This document shows positions 44,741 through 55,747 of a stretch of DNA of 64,000 nt, in pieces. The DNA lies in the NCBI GenBank assembly GCA_930367205.1, contig OV884014.1:76115104-76179103 (forward strand), given 5' to 3'. Under the pieces are notes generated by a model. It saw only the letters and a list, made by a program, of their open reading frames with translations. It was not told where the DNA came from and searched no databases. The DNA is from Acanthosoma haemorrhoidale (lineage: Eukaryota; Arthropoda; Insecta; Hemiptera; Acanthosomatidae). The first letter of the stretch is position 1. Each line of letters opens with the position of its first letter. Position numbers and translations under genes: made by a program.

Positions 44741-45729
44741 CCCCGGTTGAGTAATGCGATGAGAGTCGCAGGCTCGCCCACGCCTAGGACTCGCAGAGAT
44801 ATTAGGAGGCTTTGGTAGTAGATACAGCATCTTATACTACTGCCAAGCGTTAACTGCCTAGTTTATGGCATTTATAACGCTCATGTTTTTATTTCTAGCC
44901 CGTTCGAAATGTCCATGAGGCACAATCTCGGTGACCGCCATACGGTGGTTGATAGTGTCGCTCACGAACGCTTTTTTTTCAGAAGGCTCAGGACACACGG
45001 TGATAAAGGGTCACGCTCTCCTAGCCGACATATGAATAATGTTTAGACGTTTAGTGTGTTAATGAAATAAACCTTCATAAAATACGCAATTAAATAGCAG
45101 CGGGTCTTTTATTCAAATTTAAAACCAGTTAAACGAATATGAGATTTCTCATAGTGCAACCATATTCCAATTCCAATTACGTTAGTTTTTATTTGTCTTC
45201 TGGTATATATTAACGCCTTGTCAGGATATCTGGAGCCACCTACTTATCTTCATGGCAGATAAATTCCAGAAATATTAAATTATACCTTACACTAATAGTC
45301 GCAACACTCCCGTGAGATCTTTCATCGATGTTGTAACAACTATGACTAACCCACCTAAGCCAATCCTCTTTTTCATTATTCAGGATAAATAACTGTTTTC
45401 CTGTCACTTAATAACACATTGTAGGATACAGAAATGCTTCGTACTTTGACAGAATAGGACCAAGTACTTAATCAGATCAGCTAGTGTATGGGTTTATTAG
45501 ACCCATGAAAATACTGAGTTCGAACATACTCAGTATCTTAGACTTATGCCAGCTGTCAAGTTTATTTGGCCTTTGAGAAGCTTAAATTTCGGACATGTTT
45601 TTCATTTGTTGGGGTACCCGCAGCTGCCTCCAAAAGGGTGCTATTCCATATAATTCCAAATAACCATATTTTATTATTGATTGTGGAGATCAGTATAGAA
45701 TACACAAATGAATATACAAGAGGTCATTC
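44741..45729. other. unannotated
   Basis: GC-moderate up to 45010, AT-rich after. No gene is recognised. Upstream reverse transcriptase sequence of the adjacent relic is not readable. Confidence 0.35.
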
Positions 45730-46345
45730 CTACAAGAGGTATGTCCTGTAGCTTGGCTACATTTTATACACTTATTATTAATTTGACATTCCAATTTGAG
45801 ATAGTTACAAGAGAATATAATGCACAATATACATTCATTGTCGAAACACGTTTAAAAGTGATGGGGCTCACCTTATGAATCATAAAACTTTTTTTTATTT
45901 GATGATAACAACTTTATTATGATGAAATTACAATCTGCCTTTACTTAATAGGCAATAAATAATTGAGATAAGTTTTTTCATTCATACCATATTTACAATT
46001 CATCATTCGCTCGCACATTCATACATTATTTACAAACATTTAAAAACTCTGGTCTCCTTTCAAAGCGAATAAATCTTTCGCCTTTTACTAAAGACAAAAT
46101 CTTAACCTAATTTTCCCCAACACTCCGTTGCCTTCGAAGCGGGAAGGGTGGTGGTGTCATAGTGTTAAACACTGGATTTGTCAGGTGTTGCAACCAGTCA
46201 AAAAACTTGATGTGTCTCCGGTGGATGAACTCAGCCACCAACGCCACACCAAGGGTGCAACGGGTGCAGGTCGGTGTTCTTGAACCTCTCGAGAGACTTA
46301 TGTCTGACTACCTTTCTCATGATACCATTCTATGTATGTATTATC
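45730..46345 (-). mobile_element. Family C LINE with nested family A fragment (copy C6)
   Basis: Family C sequence runs from TATGTCCTGTAGCTTGGCTAC on the left to GATGGGGCTCACCTTATGAA (45861 onward), is interrupted at about 45889, and resumes at about 46088 with ACAAAATCTTAACCTAATTT and TCGAAGCGGGAAGGGTGGTG. It then has the decayed end of ORF2, in which (minus strand) the EFIHRRHIKFFD block is readable after a frameshift. The plus-strand frame at 46162-46386 is a shadow. Confidence 0.8.
45889..46080 (-). mobile_element. Family A LINE 3' end nested in family C (copy A9)
   Basis: Starts with a T-rich tail and AACTTTATTATGATGAAATT, then the terminal hairpin in a variant form (CTGCCT ... AGGCA with a longer loop), CATTCATACCATATTTACAA and CTCGCACATTCATACATTAT. 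The right edge is uncertain. It proves that family A was active after this family C copy inserted. Confidence 0.78.
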
Positions 46346-47254
46346 AGTCATGTGAGAAATGGAGATACTTGTCTATTTTTATCTAAATATTTAGCTTTTA
46401 CTAAACATACTGACATTGCATATATATCTTATTGGAGTTCAAAACATTATAAACTCGATGAGAATAAGAAGTACAATGTAACGATTGACTTTTATTCTCT
46501 GATTATAGATTTTATTTGCTATTGATGTGTTCCCTACGTACCAGACGTCAAAAGAGAAAAGCATTTTAGTGCTTATGTCACACAGTACTGCTATAGCCAA
46601 CGGAAGTAACTAGCTACGTAAAGGTACCGCCAGACTGCCACGCCAGCGCAGATATCTAGAAGAGAGGCAAGACCAGAACCACAGGAGTAGAACAGACATC
46701 AGACAAGAGGAGAAAACATTAGCTGGATCTAGTTCGGATTCAGGTGCTATCGCTTGGCGGTCACGTGCCCGTCAGTCAATACAGACCTCGCCTTATAGCT
46801 GTCTTCATCTGCCGGCTTAGGTGAGGGGAGGGGCGGCGTGGTAGTGGTGTTTTCGCTTGTCAGTTAGTTAATTGGCAGAAAAGGCTATGTCTATCATTGT
46901 TGAGGGCTATGGGTCCGATGTGCAAGCGCGGCTTCATAGTGAAAAGAAAAGATTCTACATTCGCAAGAAATACTTAACTTTCAACTATCTTTATCCAGAG
47001 GCTGCAAGTCAATCACTGCCAACAAGAATTAAATTGACTGTTTGGCTTAATGTAGCAACGAACATTCACTAGTGACGTGATTATCGACTTTCATTGACCG
47101 CGAACAGTACAACAGGGTGTACAATATTATTAGTGATTTTCACATCGAGAAGAGCTACTGTAACTCCAGTCACTCCAAGCTCCCTATCCCCAACTCCGTA
47201 CATAAAGCCAGTCAAAGTGATGTAAAGTAAAAGACTAACTAACTTATTCGCTTT
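46346..47254. other. unannotated; GC-richer 46600-46900 with small ORF
   Basis: The block at 46600-46900 is GC-rich compared with its flanks and contains GTCAGTTAGTTAATTGGCAG just before a 66-residue plus-strand frame (46872-47072, alternative inner start ATGTCTATC). The frame reads ARLHSEKKRFYIRKKYLTF in its middle, which is plausible protein, but I do not recognise it and no splice context is convincing. Confidence 0.3.
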
Positions 47255-47735
47255 GAAGGGTTAGTAACGGGCGACTCCAACAATTTCAAAACGGGATACT
47301 CATTAAAGTGGTCCGACATACTTCATTCCAGCAGCAGAGGAACAGTGCTCCACGAAGACTTCGAGCTGCCTACGGTGGATGAATTCATTCATAAGGGTTT
47401 GTATTAGCTGTAATACATCACCCGTCTTTAGCAACGATTTGCCCTGTTCCGTTTGCCCATCGATGGCTGAAGCCAGTCGAGGCAGGAACGCTCTAGGTTT
47501 AAGTAAGTATGTAAGATTAGTTTTAGTGTAGTTTTTAAGTCCCTTATGTAGTCCGAAGATGAGCCCCATCACCTGGTCCCATTTTCATTTATATAACTTT
47601 TAACACTAAACAGAAAATATTATTTTTTTGTTTCAGAAACTGCTTAAAAAGTGAATATGAAAAAGGAGCCACGCACAACTCAATTACATAATAATTTAGA
47701 TTTAAAAATATTAAAATAGGGGTTATGAAAAAAAA
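47255..47735. mobile_element. Family C-related composite (copy C8)
   Basis: Two family C-like parts in opposite directions appear joined. On the minus strand at about 47300-47400 the terminal codons NEFIHRRQLEVF are readable. On the plus strand from about 47470 there is a family C 3' untranslated region with GTAAGTATGTAAGATTAG, GATGAGCCCCATCACC and an ending ATAGGGGTTATG plus A8 at 47735. GTGGTCCGACATAC at 47310 recurs beside copy C7 at 53769, so that string is probably part of the same lineage. Confidence 0.55.
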
Positions 47736-48456
47736 TTATGTATCCTCATCCCATTACCAAAATAGGGAGCTGTATGGCCCATGCTGGAGAAAGACAGGTT
47801 ATTGTTGTTGTTTTTTTGCAAATATCTTAAGCTAGTTACAATATTATATTTTGATTGAATTTTCCACCGATGAAAATTAGTTCTTCTGGATAATGTGCCT
47901 TCATAAATCAAGCATACCATGAGCTCATGACCATTATTGCAGTAATAGTATCCTACATATTACATCTGGACCAGACACTGGAGGTACTGTGTACCTTGAT
48001 ATTTTCGAGCCGGCCGGACTGTACCGAGCAGCCACATACCTTCGCGTAGCGAGTTAGAAAGCTCCACACACTGCTACGTGGAAACCTTTCATTACAGTGG
48101 CGGTGTAATCACCGTTACCAATCCAATCACTGCTATAATACTAATAACAGCTAATGTCGATCACTGCCCATAGTTAGCCAGCTGCCTCAAGACTATCGGA
48201 TCAGGATCCGGTGATTTGTGAACTGTTACCGTAAAGCCAGTGGATGGCCAACTGGATATAATGTGATGTGATTATTGAGGTGATTTAGTCACTATCTCTT
48301 TAAATTATTTGATACTTTTGTAATGAAAACATATTATATAATAATACCGTGAGTTTATTGTCAGCTATGAGTAGAATAGTTAGTTGGGAAATCGGCTCAA
48401 ATTGATGAAAGCTACAAGTTATATAAAATGTGAACATACCCTATCAACTCAATCTA
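47736..48456. other. unannotated
   Basis: A GC-richer block at 48005-48250 has no identified role. No gene is recognised. Confidence 0.35.
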
Positions 48457-48494
48457 GGACCTGATGCAGACATCAGTATGTCGAAACGTAGTCC
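48457..48494 (+). ncRNA. Hammerhead-ribozyme-like motif (near match)
   Basis: GGAC is followed by CTGATGCA, a perfect stem GACAT/ATGTC with CAGT loop (48469-48482), GAAAC and GTAGTCC. The hammerhead core is CUGANGA, stem II, GAAA. This sequence has CTGATG-CA, so the invariant A9 is not in place, and the outer GGAC/GTCC pairing differs from a standard three-stem layout. Such motifs occur in Penelope-like and other retroelements. I see no cleavage site, so activity is doubtful. Confidence 0.3.
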
Positions 48495-51228
48495 AGTAAT
48501 AAATTTGACGAAAACCTACAAACCTCTTTCATCAGCCTAAGCCTAACCTAATATCTTAACGATTGACAAACTCTTCTATTCGTCATAAACAATAATTTCA
48601 GATCATTTTGTAATGATAGTTTCTTCAGCCACGGAAATAAAAACATTTTAATATAAAATCGCTCCAGACATGAAACAATTCACCTCAAAGTAAGTGGGAA
48701 ATCTCCAAATGTTTTCAGCCGCAAGTCGACACCAACACTTTTAGCCATTGGTTTTTTCGTTAAATATTAATATCCGGTCAGTTTTTTTTCTCAATTGCAA
48801 TCACCTAATTGTCAGTTATTTTGAATTATAGTTTCCTACAAATTTTGAGCATACTTTCTATCGTAACACTTTTCGTTACTTAGGGCCTTTGAGGTCCCCA
48901 GTTCTAGATACGCAATTATTTTTTATGGCCAGTTTGTGGGATTTCGATCTACAACCATCAAAGCTATAGCAAAGGATCCCTACCAGTATCAGCTATAAGT
49001 ATTTTTGTTGAATGCTTACAACCGTGTTTTAAAATTCAGTTTTTAAACGTTGCTGCTGAAAGTGTGGATAAAATGTTTCAGGTTTTTTTATTTCTAAAAA
49101 AAAAAATCAACTTTTTTTCAATATTTAGATTTTTAACTGATATTCAATCTGAAGTAGGGTTTTCAGGATTTTATAGAACGAGAAAAATAAGAATTTTTTT
49201 TGTATCTTAATAAGTTTTCATCACATAGTGAGTGATTGCTCCAGGTAGGTGAAGCCTAGTTTAATTTCACTTCCGAAAATAGAAGTGGGTGACTCCCATT
49301 ATTATATTTAATCATTAAAGCGACTACTGGATAATTAATATAAAAAAATACCATTCTCGGTTGTGCCGAATCTGCATTATGGGTCTGGATGTCTGTCCGT
49401 GGTCCTGCGCGATTCGCCGTTGCAAGTTGTGGCGGATCGGACATTCCACAGGACATCACTATGTCAGTCACGTATGGGGCAATAGTCGTTGCCTAGCTGT
49501 CCACCACCTTTTATCTTTCGCAGAATTCCAAGGAGCTTTTTCACATCTTCTTGTCGATTCAAGGGCACAGCTCTGTCATCTCTACCGGATCCCAATCGGG
49601 GGCCAACTTTTAGGGGCTCCTCAACATCCTTCCCAGTCGTCAGCAATCAAATATTCAAAAGAAACCGGACTGAAGTGGGAAAACCCATGAAATACTCTTT
49701 AATACAATATATATACATATTTTTAACAAATATTTCTCCAATGTGGAAGAGGATCTACTTTTAAACCAAAGGACGATCATTTCTCGACGTATAAACAGTT
49801 TTCTATTTCTATTGAATCGTATTTTGTAAAATATCGTAGGATAAGCATGTTTTCGTTAGGCTAAAATAATGTGAAGTGCAGTAGTTGTGATGTTTGCCCT
49901 GTTTAAAGGCATCTTAATGTTAAGCAATAGTGTAAAAAAAATCATGTTTAAGAGGGCATTATGAAACCACTGCTGTTGCTCGTCGGTATACTATTTTCGT
50001 CAATGACTAATAACTAACTTAATAGATATTAACAATCTCATATATAAGAATAGAATAAATATTTGTATTGTTTATAACCGTTATAACGTTGCATTCATTA
50101 TTCATAATTTCACCATATGGAATCTTTACATAAATGCATATCGTGCTAATTATATTTAGTGTAGCATAGCTACATTTTATATAATGTGTGAGGTTTAAAG
50201 AATTTTTTTAAGACTGATATACAGTATACAAGGCGTGTGAACATAAATAGTCATAAATAACAAGAAGACAAGACTACATTCTTCGATTACAAACAAATGC
50301 TGCAGGTTTATGTTACAGTTTATTATTACTTTATATTTGTCGACAGTATTTGACATAATAAGATGTAATAAGGACCTAGAAATAATCGTTTTAAAGTTGT
50401 ATGTCGTTTGTTTGTATAAAATTGATTAGTGGGTGACAAAGAAGCTATAATCAAATAAAGGTATTTTAAATATCTCGTAGTTTTTTCACGATCATAAGTT
50501 AATAAGAAACTGGCCTCAATTCTGGCCATTGTTTTTTATGGTCTAAATTTCGTATGTATTTCCAAAAAAATATATCATAGAATTCAAATTGGTTCTAAAT
50601 TGATATGAAAATATTACCGTTGAAACTAAATCTTTGTGAAAAATAGCAAATATAGCGATCGAATATTTTAGCAGGTGGTAGAGGCCTTTGGGCTTTAAAA
50701 ACTGAAGTGAGAAATACCTTATTACATAATGTGTACGATATGTATTTCGACATCAGATCATATAAATACGTACAAATGTCTGAATCGCCGCTTACATATG
50801 AAGGTGAGAAGATCTGAATAAAACGACTAAGCCTTGGACTGGTTTGTTTATCGCGGATACTCTAAGACATATGAGATAGTGCGAGATAGTGAGCGACCAC
50901 TCGCAGCGACTTCTCGCAGCCGCGGCGTCTCGTGCATTCTCAGCCGGCCGGACTGTCAATAAAGTGCCAACGTTACAGTCTGCAGTGAACACACACATGC
51001 GGAGGCCGGGCGGTACAAAGTACACCTAACAACACCGGCGGAGGAATATATGTAGTGTGGGTCATTTTATGGTCGTCTCTCCGCGGTGGAACATGAGCTG
51101 TGAATCTCAAAGTCATTCGATGTCATCGCCTTCTTGCTTTCATGACATAACCACATCCGTTGGATATAAACTATCAGTGGCATTGATCTGATTAGGGATG
51201 TCGAAAGTATAATTAAAACATAAATAGT
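48495..51228. other. unannotated; CpG-rich block at 50870-51060
   Basis: No gene is recognised in 2.7 kb. At 49361-49690 opposite-strand frames of 60-109 residues overlap in GC-moderate sequence. The minus-strand one contains RQEDVKKLLGILRKIKGGG, but I know no matching family. At 50870-51060 GC and CpG rise strongly (for example CAGCCGCGGCGTCTCG), which could be a promoter or regulatory element of a neighbouring gene. Confidence 0.3.
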
Positions 51229-51871
51229 GATTTGATTTATATTCCTTTATTGTGCTATAATTACAATCTGCCTTTTATAAGGCAATAAGTAATTAAGATA
51301 AATACTCTCATTCATACCATATTTACAGTTCATCATTCACTCGCTCATTCATACAATATTTACAGACAGCCCTGAGACCTCCCAAATCCACATGCGAAGA
51401 GAAAGCGGAGTCTTGGGAAGTCCCCCACGCTCCTCCGTCAGCTGCGTCATCGGATACTAGCCAGTGAAGGCTGACCAAGAGCGCGAGAGCCACAGACGCT
51501 CAGTACATGATTGGAGAAACTGGCCATTGCCAGGACTCCCACTGTCACGCGATTATAGCAGGTCACGAGGCCACTGCCGTTTCAGTCTCCGAGGAGGATT
51601 ATAGGGATGAGTGGCGCAGTGCAATGACTGTGCTACAGGATTAGGGTGGTTGGAAAGGCTACTGTGGAATTTCATAAACTTGGAAGGGATGAGTTCTAGA
51701 ATGTAGGGTATATTAAAGTCGTTATGAAGGGTTTTGTTGCTGACATAATAAGGGGCATTTACTATTGTTCTCAGGACTTTTGATTGAAAGGATTGGATAC
51801 GCTTGATGTTCGACTTTTTTGCTGTCCCCCATAGCTCTATTCCGTATGTCCAGATTGGTTTATGTATAACT
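51229..51871 (-). mobile_element. Family A Jockey-like LINE, 5'-truncated (copy A6)
   Basis: A 643-bp insertion with an exact 16-bp target-site duplication, TTAAAACATAAATAGT, at 51213-51228 and 51872-51887. It holds the end of ORF2 and the complete 3' end with the terminal hairpin CTGCCTTTTATAAGGCAA and a short GATTT-type tail. It is almost identical to A2 over their overlap. It and A2 are the youngest-looking insertions in the window. Confidence 0.95.
51553..51870 (-). pseudogene. Family A ORF2 C-terminus, open but truncated
   Basis: An uninterrupted 105-codon frame ends in TAA at 51553-51555. It begins VIHKPIWTYGIELWGTAKKS and ends in PPRRLKRQWPRDLL. Only a few residues differ from A2, for example L-to-H in VIL/VIHKP and H-to-N in IVHAP/IVNAP. 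It lacks the endonuclease, the palm and the start, so it makes no functional protein by itself. Confidence 0.9.
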
Positions 51872-51942
51872 TTAAAACATAAATAGTAGTACTGGTCCCA
51901 ATGCTATTTGTAATAATAAAATTAATAGGCAAAGGAATAAAT

Positions 51943-52040
51943 ATCGGGAATCGAACCCGGGAACTCTCCAATATTTGCTATGAGGCTCTGGGTTACAGAG
52001 CTTTCTGCCTGGCAATGTACCCAATGGGCTAGTAGAAAGC
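51943..52040 (-). repeat. tRNA-derived SINE head
   Basis: On the minus strand, CTAGCCCATTGGGTACATTG gives an A-box-like region and, about 60 bases further, CCGGGTTCGATTCCCGA gives a perfect B box in a T-arm-like stem. The middle is longer than in a tRNA. It lies directly beside the A6 insertion (55 bases). Confidence 0.6.
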
Positions 52041-53348
52041 ATAAGAAATAGGCTTTCCATCGTTTGTAATTGACACTTCGTTTCTTTCTCCACGTACTAG
52101 AATGTAATAAATACGGCTAAATGTCGTAAAATAAATTCGGACTAATAGTTTACAGTTTTCGATTAATAAATAGCAGTTAAAATAAACAGATGTCATTAGC
52201 CATGTTGCTAGGATTATACGGGGCGGGCTAGACAAAGTCTGGACATTATCGATCTATTTAATGTCACAACTAAATGTCACGCATCAGAGGTTGTCAATAG
52301 TTATTCCACGGCTAATGTCACAGCCGACAATGTCAATTTTGTATTTATTTGTGTAATTCTTGTAATTTGTATTTGTCAGGGACGCATACCATTAGATTTT
52401 TCACAAAGTTTTATATTTGATTATGTTACTTCAAGAATAAATCGACTTTAAAATGACTGAAACGCATTCAATTTATAGGTAAAAGAAGATTCACCATAAC
52501 TGAGAAATGTTAAAGAATTCAAACTGCACAGTTAATCCGGCCCGGAGGACCATTTTTCTGAAATTTGGAACTGATGAATAATAACTGGCCTGATTTATGG
52601 ACTTTTTTTATTTTTTTAAATGTATGTACCATAAAAATGAAACACACTATAACAAATAAAATGAGACTACGATAAAAAGTAAATAATAAGTAGTAGCGAG
52701 GAAAACTGAACTGATCTTTTTTTCTGAGCAATTTTTTAATATAAACAATTTACAAACACCTTGGAGGATTTATGGTTAAAATGAGTGATTAAGAAATACA
52801 GATCATGACATAAAGGGGCTCTAAACCACAATGAATAGAAAAATGTGTTTAACCTTCTGAATGATATTCAAACTTAATGAATATATAAAAAAAAATTATT
52901 CCAGGACAAGATACCATATAAATAACAATAGTGCTCAGAGAGCCAATTTATGATCGGCAAATAATAAGATATAATACATTATATATAAAAAAAAAGCAAC
53001 AGTGTAAAATAAAGTGTGAGCCTCTGTAACAATAAATAACACTACATTTAGCTAATAAAATCATATATGAATCCAGATAACAACAAAAAAAATATATAAA
53101 ACCCATTTTTAATTAAAGCTATTAGGTTGATACAAAAGAAAAAAAAGACAAGGATGAAAATATAAAAACTAAATCATTCCTAAACTAGCAAGCGTCTGTC
53201 TGTATGATGAGGAGGTTTTGGAATAGGATGGTTTTAAAGGTTTGTAAATAAGAATGAAGCATGACGGATATTGAATTTGAATAAATATGCTTTCGAAAAA
53301 CTGAATTCAGACAATTCGTCCTGTTTTATGATTGATGTATCTACTCAA
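52041..53348. other. unannotated AT-rich stretch
   Basis: Nothing coding is recognised. Several A-runs near 52880-53160. Confidence 0.35.
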
Positions 53349-53790
53349 TTTTTCTTTTTTTTTTTTTCTTTCATAGCCCCTTTAAATTTACAGATAGTTA
53401 TATATAATTATAGATCCTCAGGCGAATCTATTTACAAATTAGTTTTGTATTTCCTGTAGCATCGCTACATTATATACAGGCTTTGTTATTTTATAAAAAT
53501 TATATAATGAATAAACAAGTATAATGATACACATTATACGTGACTGGACTAAACTGACTAATAAAGGTGATGTGGCTCACATTTTTGTTCACACTTAAAA
53601 GTAACTTACATACTAATTCTTAATCCAACTTTTCCCCGACAGTCTGTTGCCATCGATGCGGGAGGGTTGGTGGGGCCATAGTGTTAAACACTGGGTTGGT
53701 TAGGTGCTGTAACGAGTCAAAAAACTTTATGTGTGTGCGGATGAACTCACCCACCGGCACACCGAGTGGTCCGACATACCTTTCGCAAGA
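53349..53790 (-). mobile_element. Family C LINE 3' end (copy C7)
   Basis: Begins on the left with a T-rich tail and CATAGCCCCTTTAAATTTAC, then GATCCTCAGGCGAATC, TAGCATCGCTACATTATATA and, after the untranslated region, TCGATGCGGGAGGGTTGGTG and the decayed end of ORF2 (KFFDSL readable on the minus strand). It is closest to C4 and C5. The 5' limit is approximate. Confidence 0.82.
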
Positions 53791-54162
53791 GGTTAAAGAA
53801 AGCTAACCTTCATCTACTCAATATGCTCTAATGCCCACTAAAAAACGAAGTCTACATTTAAATTCATCGGTTGTAAAAGAAGGTCCGATAGATTTCTCTA
53901 TCAATTTACGCATTAATAAGTTATCTAAATTTAATATTAAGAAGCGTTATTTGTATATAATTAATTCAGGTACCATAAATGTATAACGCCCTGTCAAACA
54001 ACACTGAAATATAAAACAATCACGCAAAAGGTAACGCGAGACAGAAACGACAAGAGCGGTTTTGCTAATGATGAATTATATACTAAATTGACTGATCACA
54101 GTGACAAAGTAACAGGTCTAATAATATCTGTTAATTCGAACGTCCACCATTTGTACATATGT

Positions 54163-54195
<33 letters not shown>

Positions 54196-55387
54196 TGAGA
54201 GAGGAAGTGACTTTTTAGCCGTCATATATTTCACCGGTATAAGTCAGTCACAGGTATATTTACCCGCTGGTAGCAGAGCAAAGTGTCAAACAAATGGACG
54301 ATACTAAAGTCCATTTTGTTGTTCCTTTCATTAGAGCGGTGCTGTACGTGGGTGCTTCACCATTCGATATGTTTCAGCGATAAATTAGCTGATTATACAC
54401 ATACAGGCACACCAACATATCCTAATCTATTTTCATAAATGATTATTGAACCGGCGTCAGTGTGTGTGTGTGAAAGAGAGAGAGAGAGTGATTGGGGGGG
54501 GGGGGGGGTGAAGAGTGGTGGTGCCTAAAGTCAGAACTGCACTGCACTCCCCATTATGCATCATTTTCACATTTCTCGTCAAAGTGGTTATAATAAATAT
54601 ATTCCGCGGTCACATCAAGCTCACTGACACATATTTGAAAATTTCATCGAGTTACACGGCCACTGTTTTAGCTATTATATGCTCCCCCCCCCCCCCAGTC
54701 CAACCTAATGATGCTGAAAGGGCTGTGTCCCCCATTTGCATTAAGGGATTCCCACTCGATGAGAATTAGAATATGCAATAGTATTACAATCCTTCTTTCA
54801 CGGGGGAATTCGTTTTAGCATATCCATCTAAGCAATTTTTCTTGCCAGCTATGTAATGCGTTCGAGGAGTCAACGTAACAAATGTTTGGAGTTTATATAT
54901 TATATAGTTGGAATTTATATAAAAAATAATTATAACCCTACAGTATTTTTCCAAAAGTAGTTATAAATATAATTAGTGTGTATAAAAGGCTGAGGTAAAA
55001 GAAGAATTGGAATACTCCAGCCTCTTGGATTAATTTATAGGATATTTTTAACACACTTGTCACCAGAAGAATCGTATAGTGATAAAGTATTAATAACTAA
55101 TTGGTACTTACGCCTATTCATGGTGCAAACAAGGATTTTATCCCATTTACCTACTTAGACAAAAAAGGCAATTTTAAACTAAATAAAGCAGGAAATGCTT
55201 TTATTATCAACTGATTTAGTCATCTTCAGGTCCTTTAGGTTATATATGGTGACCTAATTTAGTTACAATGATTTTACAAACATTTTTCGAATCTGTAATT
55301 GGGAATGTTAAGTGTTTTTTTTTTGCTCTTTCATTGCGTTTATATGTGTATAATGCATAATTTAACAGGTACAACCTACACAGTACA
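53791..55387. repeat. unannotated stretch with microsatellites
   Basis: It contains (TA)n(GA)n at about 54160-54205, a (TG)n(AG)n tract with a G14 run at 54461-54510, and C11 at 54687-54697. No gene is recognised, and the 84-residue frame at 54515-54769 runs across the C run. Confidence 0.5.
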
Positions 55388-55747
55388 CTCCTCGTAAGCT
55401 ACTATAAAAACGTGACAGTGGGAGACCTGGCATAGGCCAGATACTCCAATCATGTCCTGAGCGTTTGTGGCTCTCGCGTTCTCGGTCGGCCTCCACTGGC
55501 TCGTATGCGGTGACGCGATTGGCGGAGGAGCGTGGGGGACGTCTCGAGACTCCGCTTCTTCTTTCACCTGCGAGGGAGGTGACAACCATCTGGATTTAGG
55601 AGGTTTCTGGGCTCGTATTAAAGATAGTAAATATGGTATGAATGAGAGCGTTTAACACAATTACTTATAGCTAATACAATAATATATACAAATATACACA
55701 ATATATACAATAATACAATAGCCCAATAAGGCAGATCACAATAAAAA
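55388..55747 (+). mobile_element. Family A LINE 3' UTR fragment with internal AT-repeat expansion (copy A4)
   Basis: A plus-strand copy starts at the ORF2 stop region (GCTACTATAA) and follows the family through CAATCATGTCCTGAGCGT, CCTCCACTGGCTCGTATGC and GGTATGAATGAGAGCG. Near its 3' end a simple ATATAC repeat (about 55675-55720) has expanded before AAGGCAGATCACAATAAAAA. The opposite-strand frames here are incidental. Confidence 0.85.

Noticed and set aside
47303..47572. 89-residue minus-strand frame as a gene
   Set aside because: Only its end (NEFIHRRQ) matches the family C ORF2 terminus. The rest reads through family C sequence lying in the opposite direction.
49361..49764. Possible coding region with frames on both strands
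   Set aside because: Four overlapping frames compete, none matches a known family and no exon boundary is evident.
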